A DNA stretch of 64,000 nt from an uncultured Bacteroides sp. (lineage in GTDB: Bacteria > Bacteroidota > Bacteroidia > Bacteroidales > Bacteroidaceae): positions 62,001 to 126,000 of the forward strand of contig NZ_CABUHK010000002.1 in NCBI RefSeq assembly GCF_902491285.1, in the 5' to 3' direction. The notes beneath the pieces were generated by a model. That model saw nothing but the letters and a program-made list of their open reading frames with translations. It was not told the origin of the DNA and made no database searches. Position numbers and translations under genes: made by a program. This document shows, piece by piece, positions 17,605 to 28,136 of this stretch (its first letter is position 1; every line of letters starts with the position of its first letter).

Positions 17605-18660
17605 TTAGATGATAATGCCCCCACCCAGTACTACATCATCCCTATAGAAAGCGGCTGCCTGTCCCGGAGCAATGGCTGTCAGCGGCTCGTGCAGTTGTAC
17701 ATGCAGGGTGTTATCCGGTTGCAGGGTTACTGTGCAGCGGTTGGCTTGTTTCCGATAGCGTATTTTGACGATGATGTCGTCCTTGTTTAGTAATAAAGCG
17801 GGATTGGTGATGTGCCATTCTTTCAGTCTCATTTCTGTTTTTTCCAGTGCTTTCAAGTCGCTCAGTATGACTTTGTTTTCTGCCGGAATGATTTCTTTGA
17901 CAAAGACAGCCCGATTAAGATCTATGCCCAATCCTCTCCGCTGGCCGATGGTATAGAAAGGATAACCTTTGTGCCGTGCGATAAAATTCCCCATTTCATC
18001 GAAGAATTTACCCGGTAGGATACTTCCTTCAGGTAATTCCTTATGTAGGAATGTGCGGTAGTCCATGGGGCAGAAGCAGACTCCCAGACTGTCCCGTTTA
18101 TGGGCGGCTTTCAGAAAACCACGCTCTGCCGCGATTTCACGGACACGGGCTTTAGTCAGGTTGCCCATAGGGAGAAGCATACGTTGCAGGATTTCTTGTG
18201 GCAGCCCCCATAGGAAAAAGGATTGGTCTTTATCCGAGTCGGCACCGGTAGTGATGTGATAGCATCCATTGATGAAGCGCCGGCGTACATAATGTCCTGT
18301 AGCGAAGTGATAAATTCCCATTTCATCGGATATTTTCTTTAAAAGAGGCCATTTCAGGTAGTTGTTGCACAAGGTACAGGGAACCGGGGTATGACCTGCC
18401 ATATATTCGTTGATGAAATAGTCAATGATGGTTTTCCGGAAGGTGTCACGAACATCGTATGTGAGATGGGGGATGTTCAGACGTTCACATAAAGCGCGGG
18501 CGTCCTCCAGATACTCAGTATCATTTTCTTTTTCATAAAAGCGGAAGGTGATGCCGGTTACTTCGTATCCTGCATCCTGCAATAGAAGGGCGGCTACGGA
18601 ACTGTCTGTTCCTCCGCTCATGCCTAGTAGGACTTTATTATTGGACTCTGTTTCTCTCAT
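17605..18660 (-). CDS. mnmA: tRNA-specific 2-thiouridylase
   Basis: This cytoplasmic enzyme adds the 2-thio group to U34 of tRNA-Lys, -Glu and -Gln. It is 351 aa. The PP-loop ATP site is SGGTDSS at residues 15-21 (usually SGGVDSS). The two catalytic cysteines are Cys98 in CNNYLKW and Cys195 in LGVCF. TGHYVR and [11 protein letters not shown] are further family motifs, and a C-terminal beta-barrel follows. Its ATG lies 2 bp after the stop of the RhuM-like small gene, so the two probably share a transcript. Bacteroides genomes commonly carry two mnmA copies; this could be either. Confidence 0.93.
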   Translation of the reverse strand: MRETESNNKVLLGMSGGTDSSVAALLLQDAGYEVTGITFRFYEKENDTEYLEDARALCERLNIPHLTYDVRDTFRKTIIDYFINEYMAGHTPVPCTLCNNYLKWPLLKKISDEMGIYHFATGHYVRRRFINGCYHITTGADSDKDQSFFLWGLPQEILQRMLLPMGNLTKARVREIAAERGFLKAAHKRDSLGVCFCPMDYRTFLHKELPEGSILPGKFFDEMGNFIARHKGYPFYTIGQRRGLGIDLNRAVFVKEIIPAENKVILSDLKALEKTEMRLKEWHITNPALLLNKDDIIVKIRYRKQANRCTVTLQPDNTLHVQLHEPLTAIAPGQAAAFYRDDVVLGGGIII

Positions 18661-18662
18661 CT

Positions 18663-19133
18663 TTATAGCAGTTTTGTGACGATAGATGCCGGAATATCCA
18701 TTTTGGAGAAGGCAAACAGTTTCTTTCCCAAATCTTTCAAAGAGGCTCCGATGTGATATATGTCGGATTGGTCTATAATAAGAAAACGGTCATGTGCCTG
18801 GCTATTAGCCCATTGGCGGAATTGGATTCCTCGTTTCGTATTTACACGGTATCCTACTGATATAATCACATCTAAATTATAATATTCTAAGTTACGCGTA
18901 ATCTGTCTGTTGCCTTCTTGGCGAACTGTTCGGAAATTCCGAACGGTTGAACTTTGGATTAGTTCTTCTGATTTATAAATGTTCTTTAGATGCTCGCTTA
19001 TATTGGCTTTGCTGGATTGGAATAGTTCTACTATTTGTGCCTGGGTCAGCCACACTGTTTCATCTTCAATGCGCACTTCCATCCTCACTGATTCATCCGG
19101 TTGGTAGAGTATGATTTCTCCTTGTTGTTCCAT
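18663..19133 (-). CDS. Chimeric RhuM-like / PLD-like small protein
   Basis: This 156-aa protein joins two recognisable parts. Residues 1-110 match the start of the RhuM (virulence RhuM) family: [33 protein letters not shown], with a helix-turn-helix-like segment, then [20 protein letters not shown]. Full RhuM proteins are about 330 aa and continue well beyond this point. From 114 the sequence is [23 protein letters not shown], a pattern seen at the end of ORF6N/PLD-like proteins; H-x-R-x4-D is a weakened phospholipase-D signature. The joint looks like an in-frame deletion or fusion. It sits 2 bp before mnmA, and a TAGCTTTG -7 box lies at 19161-19154. Function unknown. Confidence 0.75.
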   Translation of the reverse strand: MEQQGEIILYQPDESVRMEVRIEDETVWLTQAQIVELFQSSKANISEHLKNIYKSEELIQSSTVRNFRTVRQEGNRQITRNLEYYNLDVIISVGYRVNTKRGIQFRQWANSQAHDRFLIIDQSDIYHIGASLKDLGKKLFAFSKMDIPASIVTKLL

Positions 19134-19153
19134 GTGTTCGATTTTTTGAGTAC

Positions 19154-19161
19154 AAAGCTAG
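19154..19161 (-). promoter_or_regulatory. Candidate -7 box of the RhuM-like gene and mnmA
   Basis: Minus-strand TAGCTTTG, 20 bp before the ATG at 19133. No clear -33 box. Confidence 0.5.
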
Positions 19162-19222
19162 CAAATATAAATCAGACTGATCTTGTTTTCAGGTTATAAT
19201 TGAAATGTAGGATGGGAAATGA

Positions 19223-19261
19223 AACTCCGATGACAATCTATATGATAGTGCCATCGGAGTT
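19223..19261 (-). terminator. Terminator of the beta-galactosidase gene
   Basis: AACTCCGATG (19223-19232) and CATCGGAGTT (19252-19261) form a perfect 10-bp stem about 45 bp past the GH2 stop. Confidence 0.65.
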
Positions 19262-19304
19262 CTGACATACTCTTCTTATTAAGGAAGGAATGCTTGCTAT
19301 GTTT

Positions 19305-22698
<3,394 letters not shown>

Positions 22699-22726
22699 CC
22701 TTAAGTCCTTTTATGTAAAATAGCAA

Positions 22727-22999
22727 TTATTTAATTGCGTCTGCCAGTTCAGCACCTGGTTTGAACTTGGTTACTTTTTTAGCAGGAATAGTAATCGTTG
22801 CTTTTGTGGATGGGTTGATACCTGTTCTTGCACTTCTTTCAGCAACAGAGAATGTTCCGAATCCGATTAATGATACTTTGTCCCCTTCTTGGAGGGCTTT
22901 TGTTACAGTTGAAACGAAAGCTTCAACTGCTTTTTTTGCGTCGACTTTGCTCAAGCCGGCTTCAGCGGCGACTGCGCTGATAAGATCTGCCTTATTCAT
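22727..22999 (-). CDS. DNA-binding protein HU
   Basis: A 90-aa histone-like nucleoid protein that bends DNA as a dimer. The whole family sequence is present: MNKADLISAVAAEAGLSKVDAKKAVEAF, the GFGTF turn, the DNA-grasping arm (ARTGINPSTKATITIPAKK) and the C-terminal helix (FKPGAELADAIK). Bacteroides carry several HU homologues, so I give no symbol. Its promoter at 23054-23084 is close to consensus, which suggests strong expression. Confidence 0.95.
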   Translation of the reverse strand: MNKADLISAVAAEAGLSKVDAKKAVEAFVSTVTKALQEGDKVSLIGFGTFSVAERSARTGINPSTKATITIPAKKVTKFKPGAELADAIK

Positions 23000-23053
23000 A
23001 ACGAAAATGATTAATTATTAAATGTAACACAAAAGTTTTACCAAAATCAGTGA

Positions 23054-23084
23054 CAAATATATGCTTTCAAAATTAGAAATCAAA
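23054..23084 (-). promoter_or_regulatory. Promoter of the HU gene
   Basis: Minus strand: TTTG (-33, 23084-23081), 19-nt spacer, TATATTTG (-7, 23061-23054). A consensus-quality Bacteroidota promoter; start expected near 23047. Confidence 0.75.
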
Positions 23085-23140
23085 CAGATAGCCTAAAAAA
23101 GATGCTCCAAAAATCAAAAAAACGTAAGAGAACTCTTGTT

Positions 23141-23174
23141 TTCTGTTATATAACAGAATAAAATTGTAAATTTG
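23141..23174 (+). promoter_or_regulatory. Rhomboid operon promoter with an 18-bp palindrome
   Basis: TAAATTTG at 23167-23174 is a -7 box for the rhomboid operon. Just upstream, TTCTGTTATATAACAGAA (23141-23158) is a perfect 18-bp palindrome covering the -33 position. Its placement suggests an operator for a dimeric regulator; none is identified. Confidence 0.6.
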
Positions 23175-23209
23175 CGCGCAATCAATGTTTTATAAGACGA
23201 AGAATATTT

Positions 23210-23887
23210 ATGAACAGTATACCTACAGTAACCAAGAATTTATTGATAATAAATGTGTTGTGTTTCTTTGGCGGCGTGGTAGCCATGAAGTATGGAATTG
23301 ACTTGAACGACCTGCTGGGACTGCACTTTTTTATGGCATCTGATTTTAATCCTGCCCAGTTGATTACTTATATGTTTATGCATGGCGGTTTCCAGCATAT
23401 CTTTTTTAACATGTTTGCTTTGTGGATGTTTGGCCGTACGCTTGAACAGGTCTGGGGACCGAAACGTTTCTTATCCTATTATATGGTATGTGGTATAGGT
23501 GCGGGACTGGTGCAGGAGCTGGTGCAATATATACAATATGTGACTGAATTATCGCAGTATGACAGTGTGAATACGGGGATTGCCGTGATCCCGATGGCGG
23601 AGTACTTGAATCTGATGACTACAGTTGGCGCTTCGGGAGCGATATATGGTATTTTGTTGGCATTCGGTATGCTGTTCCCCAATAGTCAGATGTTTGTATT
23701 CCCTATCCCATTTCCTGTCAAGGCTAAATATTTTGTGATGGGATATGCTGCTTTGGAGATATTTTTGGGCTTGGGTGCTTCGACCGATGGCGTTGCCCAC
23801 TTTGCACACTTGGGAGGTATGATTTTTGGCTTTATATTGATAATGTATTGGAGAAAAAAGAATAACAATGGGCAGTTTTATTACTGA
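23210..23887 (+). CDS. Rhomboid family intramembrane serine protease (first)
   Basis: A six-helix membrane protease, 225 aa, that cuts substrates within the membrane. The catalytic dyad is visible: Ser142 in GASGAIYG (fourth helix) and His200 in HFAHLGG (sixth helix). HGGFQHIFFNM is the conserved loop and second-helix motif. It heads an operon with a second rhomboid, whose ATG lies 20 bp inside its end, followed closely by an EEP-family gene. Physiological substrate unknown. Confidence 0.93.
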   Translation: MNSIPTVTKNLLIINVLCFFGGVVAMKYGIDLNDLLGLHFFMASDFNPAQLITYMFMHGGFQHIFFNMFALWMFGRTLEQVWGPKRFLSYYMVCGIGAGLVQELVQYIQYVTELSQYDSVNTGIAVIPMAEYLNLMTTVGASGAIYGILLAFGMLFPNSQMFVFPIPFPVKAKYFVMGYAALEIFLGLGASTDGVAHFAHLGGMIFGFILIMYWRKKNNNGQFYY

Positions 23888-24761
23888 TTTGAAAAATAGT
23901 TTCAACAAAGGGAACATATATATCCAGTTTATATATATTAATGTAGGGGTATTCATTGTAACTTCCTTATTGGGAATTTTATGGATGCTGTTCAACCGGA
24001 ATGGAGCATTTGTGCTTCAATATTTGGAACTGCCGGCCTGGACGTTGCAGTTTGTCAAGCAGCCTTGGTCTTTGCTGACTTATATGTTCATGCACGCAGG
24101 TATTTTGCATTTGCTGTTTAATATGCTGTGGCTTTATTGGTTCGGGCAGATGTTTCTGTCTCTTTTCTCGGCAAAGCATTTCCGCGGGCTCTATCTGTTG
24201 GGAGGTATTTGTGGCGGTTTGTTGTATATGATCGCTTACAATGTTTTCCCTTATTTCAGTGATTCTTTGTATTATTCTTATTTGTTGGGAGCATCAGCTT
24301 CCGTACTTGCTATTGTTGTGGCCACTGCGGTACGTGCACCGGAATATAGAGTAAACTTTATGTTTATTGGGACTGTTAGGTTGAAGTATGTGGCTCTGTT
24401 TATGGTTGTGACCGATTTGCTGTTTATGACATCGGGCAATGCCGGTGGCCATATCGCTCATTTAGGAGGTGCTTTGGCCGGATGGTGGTTTGCTTCCGGA
24501 TTGTCCCGCGGACATGATGCTACGTCATGGATAAACCGATGCTTGGATTGCTTCTCGGAAGGTCTTTCGTTTCGTCGTCAATCGAAAAAACCGAAGATGA
24601 AAGTTCATTATGGTGATAAGGCAAAAGATTACGATTATAATGCCCGTAAAAAACAGCAAAGCGAGGAGATAGACCGTATATTGGATAAATTAAAGAAATC
24701 CGGTTATAACAGTCTGACTACCGAAGAGAAGAAAAGCTTGTTTGATGCGAGCAAGAAGTGA
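23868..24761 (+). CDS. Rhomboid family intramembrane serine protease (second)
   Basis: A second rhomboid of 297 aa, overlapping the first gene by 20 bp in another frame, so the two are translationally coupled. It keeps HAGILHLLFNM, Ser143 in LGASAS and His198 in GGHIAHLGG, so it should be active. Unlike the first, it has a cytoplasmic basic tail (about 220-297) ending in a small helical domain, EEIDRILDKLKKSGYNSLTTEEKKSLFD by pattern, which is common on Bacteroidota rhomboids. Products may work together or on different substrates. Confidence 0.92.
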   Translation: MGSFITDLKNSFNKGNIYIQFIYINVGVFIVTSLLGILWMLFNRNGAFVLQYLELPAWTLQFVKQPWSLLTYMFMHAGILHLLFNMLWLYWFGQMFLSLFSAKHFRGLYLLGGICGGLLYMIAYNVFPYFSDSLYYSYLLGASASVLAIVVATAVRAPEYRVNFMFIGTVRLKYVALFMVVTDLLFMTSGNAGGHIAHLGGALAGWWFASGLSRGHDATSWINRCLDCFSEGLSFRRQSKKPKMKVHYGDKAKDYDYNARKKQQSEEIDRILDKLKKSGYNSLTTEEKKSLFDASKK

Positions 24762-24764
24762 TAT

Positions 24765-25844
24765 ATGAAATATATTGGTCGTTTTTTGGGATGGATACTA
24801 CTGGGCATAAACTTGTGTATGGTGGTATTGTTACTGGTATGTGCTTACAGCCCTTATATTGATCCTGTGGCTCATCCGGTATGGTCATGTGCCGGTTTGG
24901 CTTTTCCCGCTTTTTTGATTGTTAATCTTTTGTTTCTGGTCTTCTGGTTAGTGATTTATCGTAAATATGCGTTGCTTTCATTTTTAGGCCTGGTATGTTC
25001 CATTGGTGCTATCCGTACTTATTTCCCAGTCAATGTATTTGTATCTGATGTACCGGAAGGGGCAATCAAATTCTTATCCTACAATACGATGGCCTTTGAA
25101 AAGAACCGTGCGAACACCAAGGATAATCCGAACCCTGTGCTGGAATATTTAAGAAACAGCAATGCGGATATAATCTGCCTGCAGGAATATATTGTAGGCG
25201 GACGCTTAACCAAGAAAGAGGTGGATTATGCTTTAAGAGATTATCCTTATAAAAATTATCATAAGATATCGGGGGCCAACGGTTTGGGTTGTTATTCCCG
25301 TTTTCCTATTTTGTCGGCACATCCGGTGAAATATGCCAGCCTTAACAATGGTTCCATTGCTTATAAAATCAAAGTGAATGGTGATACCTTGCTGGTTGTT
25401 AATAATCATCTGGAATCCAATAAGCTGACTGAGAAGGATAAAGAAGTCTATCGCGAAATGATGAAGGATCCTGATAAGCAAAAGGTATCGCAAGGGTCTC
25501 GTTTGCTGATCGGAAAACTGGCGGAAGCATCGGCTATACGTGCCGTTCAGGCTGATTCCATAGCTCGTTTGGTGGCCGGTTACAAAGGGGGAGGCATAAT
25601 TGTATGCGGTGACTTCAATGATTCTCCTATATCATACACTCACAGGGTGGTAGGGGAAGGTCTGAATGATGCTTTTGTGGAGTCGGGAAACGGCTTTGGC
25701 ATATCTTATAATCAAAATCATTTTTATTTCAGAATAGACAATATTTTATTGAGCAAGAATTTAAAATCTTACCGTTGTACGGTGGATAATACGATAAAGA
25801 GTTCGGATCATTACCCCATTTGGTGTTATGTGGCGGAGAAGTGA
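24765..25844 (+). CDS. Endonuclease/exonuclease/phosphatase (EEP) family membrane protein
   Basis: A 359-aa protein starting 3 bp after the second rhomboid. Three hydrophobic helices occupy about the first 95 residues; the rest is an EEP-fold hydrolase facing the periplasm by prediction. Motifs: FLSYNTMAF, ICLQEYI (metal-binding Glu), VVNNHLES, CGDFNDSP and SSDHYPI (catalytic His). The family includes nucleases, lipid and sugar phosphatases, so the substrate cannot be named. Operon membership with two rhomboids points to an envelope role. Confidence 0.85.
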   Translation: MKYIGRFLGWILLGINLCMVVLLLVCAYSPYIDPVAHPVWSCAGLAFPAFLIVNLLFLVFWLVIYRKYALLSFLGLVCSIGAIRTYFPVNVFVSDVPEGAIKFLSYNTMAFEKNRANTKDNPNPVLEYLRNSNADIICLQEYIVGGRLTKKEVDYALRDYPYKNYHKISGANGLGCYSRFPILSAHPVKYASLNNGSIAYKIKVNGDTLLVVNNHLESNKLTEKDKEVYREMMKDPDKQKVSQGSRLLIGKLAEASAIRAVQADSIARLVAGYKGGGIIVCGDFNDSPISYTHRVVGEGLNDAFVESGNGFGISYNQNHFYFRIDNILLSKNLKSYRCTVDNTIKSSDHYPIWCYVAEK

Positions 25845-25870
25845 TTTTACATACCTTTAATTGACAGATT

Positions 25871-27958
25871 ATGAAAAGACTATTATTTACGTTAGCGACG
25901 TGTTGTGTAATGTGTGCATGTGAACAGAAAACAGAAATGAATCCGTTCTTTACGGAATTCCAGACCGAGTACGGTGCTCCCGATTTTACTAAGATCAGAC
26001 TGGAGCATTATGAACCTGCTTTCTTGAAAGGAATAGAGGAGCAGAATGCGGAAATTAAGGCAATAGTTGATAATCCCGAGGAACCTACTTTTGAAAATAC
26101 CATTGTGGCGCTGGATAAAAGTGGCGGGATTCTGGCGAGAGTAAGTGGGGTGTTTTTTGCATTGACCGAAGCGGATACAAATGATTCGTTGACGGCCTTG
26201 AATGAAAAGATGGCTCCTGTACTTTCAGAACATAGTGATAATATTTATTTGAATCAGGATTTGTATAAACGGGTGGCTGATGTGCATCAACAGGAACAGG
26301 AAGGTAAGATAACTCTTACGACTGAGCAACACCGGCTGTTGGACAAGTATTATAAAGCTTTTGTCCGTTCGGGTGCCGGACTGGATGCCGGAAAACAATC
26401 CCGTTTGAGGGAGATCAATAAAGAATTGTCGACTTTGGGGATTGCTTTCGACAATCATATCTTAAATGAGAATAACGCTTATCAGTTGGTTATCGAGAAT
26501 GAGGCTGATTTGGCCGGGTTACCCGAATGGGTGAAAGCGGGGGCCGCAGAGGAAGCGAAAGCTGCTGGAAAAGAAGGGAAATGGCTATTCACTTTGCAAA
26601 ACTCCAGTCGCTTGCCTTTTTTGCAATATGCTGAAAACCGTGAGCTAAGAAAAAATATTTATGAAGCTTATATCAACCGGGGGAATCATGATGATGCGAA
26701 TGACAATAAAGAGATATTGGGAAAGATCATGGCATTGCGTTTGGAACAGGCAAAATTATTAGGATTCGATTGTTATTCCAATTTTGTACTGGATGAGAAC
26801 ATGGCTAAGAATTCGCAGACAGTCATGGATTTCTTGAACAACCTGTGGGGATACTCACTGGAAAATGCAAAGAAAGAGGCCGCCGAGTTGCAGAAAATAA
26901 TGGATAAGGAAGGTAAGGGAGAGAAGCTGGCTGCATGGGACTGGTGGTATTATGCCGAAAAATTGCGTCAGGAAAAGTATGATTTGAATGAAGATGAAAT
27001 CAAGCCCTATTTCAGTTTGGAAGATGTGCGTAGCGGATTGTATACCGTGGCCAACAAGCTGTATGGCATTACATTGACCGAACTGAATGATGTGCCCGTA
27101 TATGAGCCGGATGTGAAAGTGTATGAAGTAAAGGATGCCGATGGCTCATTTTTGGGATTGTTCTATGCGGATTACTTTCCACGCGCAGGTAAGCGTGGTG
27201 GCGCATGGATGAGTAATTTTCGTGAACAGGCCGGTGAAGTACGTCCTTTAATTTATAATGTGGCAAGTTTTACTAAACCTGCAGGAAATATGCCTTCTTT
27301 ACTGACTTTGGATGAGGTGGAAACCATGTTTCATGAGTTTGGACATGCATTGCACGGTATGCTGACCAAGTGTAACTACAAAGGAGTGTCCGGTACCAGT
27401 GTGGCGCAGGATTTTGTAGAACTTCCTTCACAGATTATGGAACACTGGGCTGTAGAACCTGAAGTGCTGAAACTCTATGCCAAGCATTATGAAACAAGAG
27501 AAGTGATTCCGGATGAGCTGATTACGAAAATCCAAAATCAGGGTACTTTTAATCAAGGTTTTATGACTACGGAATTATTGGCAGCCGCTTTGCTTGATAT
27601 GGAACTGCATAACCTGACTGATACAGACAATCTGAATGTCGTTGCTTTTGAAAAAGAAACGATGGACAAGCTGGGGCTGATTCCTGAAATAGCTCCTCGG
27701 TATCGCGCCACTTATTTTAGTCATATTATAGGTGGATATGCTGCTGGGTATTACAGCTATCTATGGGCAGAAGTTCTTGACACGGATGCTTTTGAAGCGT
27801 TTAAAGAACATGGAGTGTTCGATAAAAATACCGCAGACTCTTTTCGTAAAAATATTCTAGAGAAAGGTGGAACGGAAGATCCTATGACCCTTTACAGAGG
27901 TTTTCGTGGGGCTGATCCCAGCTTGGAACCCTTGCTTAAAAACAGGGGTTTGAAATAA
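25871..27958 (+). CDS. M3 family zinc metallopeptidase, dipeptidyl carboxypeptidase type, lipoprotein
   Basis: A 695-aa oligopeptidase of the Dcp branch of family M3, which releases dipeptides from peptide C-termini. The signal ends CVMCAC with probable lipid Cys17, so it works outside the cytoplasm; E. coli Dcp has no lipoprotein signal. The zinc motif HEFGHALHG places ligands His488 and His492 and catalytic Glu489. The remaining family regions (FENTIVALDKSG near the start, GGYAAGYYSYLWAEV and GGTEDPMTLYRGFRG near the end) are intact. A perfect terminator follows at 27985. Confidence 0.93.
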   Translation: MKRLLFTLATCCVMCACEQKTEMNPFFTEFQTEYGAPDFTKIRLEHYEPAFLKGIEEQNAEIKAIVDNPEEPTFENTIVALDKSGGILARVSGVFFALTEADTNDSLTALNEKMAPVLSEHSDNIYLNQDLYKRVADVHQQEQEGKITLTTEQHRLLDKYYKAFVRSGAGLDAGKQSRLREINKELSTLGIAFDNHILNENNAYQLVIENEADLAGLPEWVKAGAAEEAKAAGKEGKWLFTLQNSSRLPFLQYAENRELRKNIYEAYINRGNHDDANDNKEILGKIMALRLEQAKLLGFDCYSNFVLDENMAKNSQTVMDFLNNLWGYSLENAKKEAAELQKIMDKEGKGEKLAAWDWWYYAEKLRQEKYDLNEDEIKPYFSLEDVRSGLYTVANKLYGITLTELNDVPVYEPDVKVYEVKDADGSFLGLFYADYFPRAGKRGGAWMSNFREQAGEVRPLIYNVASFTKPAGNMPSLLTLDEVETMFHEFGHALHGMLTKCNYKGVSGTSVAQDFVELPSQIMEHWAVEPEVLKLYAKHYETREVIPDELITKIQNQGTFNQGFMTTELLAAALLDMELHNLTDTDNLNVVAFEKETMDKLGLIPEIAPRYRATYFSHIIGGYAAGYYSYLWAEVLDTDAFEAFKEHGVFDKNTADSFRKNILEKGGTEDPMTLYRGFRGADPSLEPLLKNRGLK

Positions 27959-27984
27959 AATAGTCTGTGAGATAGAATAATTTA

Positions 27985-28015
27985 GGCTGCAAAAAATGCT
28001 TTTGCAGCCTTTTTT
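27985..28015 (+). terminator. Terminator of the rhomboid-EEP-M3 genes
   Basis: GGCTGCAAAA and TTTTGCAGCC pair perfectly around AATGC, followed by six T. Confidence 0.92.
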
Positions 28016-28070
28016 CTCTTTTGGAATCTAAATATTTGTGTTTGATACCGTGGGAATGTGAAAAAAAAAC

Positions 28071-28078
28071 TATATTTG
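28071..28078 (+). promoter_or_regulatory. Candidate -7 box of secDF
   Basis: TATATTTG, 59 bp before the secDF ATG. TTTG at 28041-28044 is 26 bp upstream, longer than usual for a -33 box. Confidence 0.5.
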
Positions 28079-28136
28079 CAACCTTGTATAAACTAAGAAT
28101 TAATCAAAAAGTAAAAATAATAAATTTCAAAGTAAC

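Noticed and set aside
17463..17610. Plus-strand open stretch (EGEERRKVIKKILKQQ) between the sulfatase gene and mnmA
   Set aside because: No start codon, no resemblance I can name, and the lysine richness follows from A-rich DNA.
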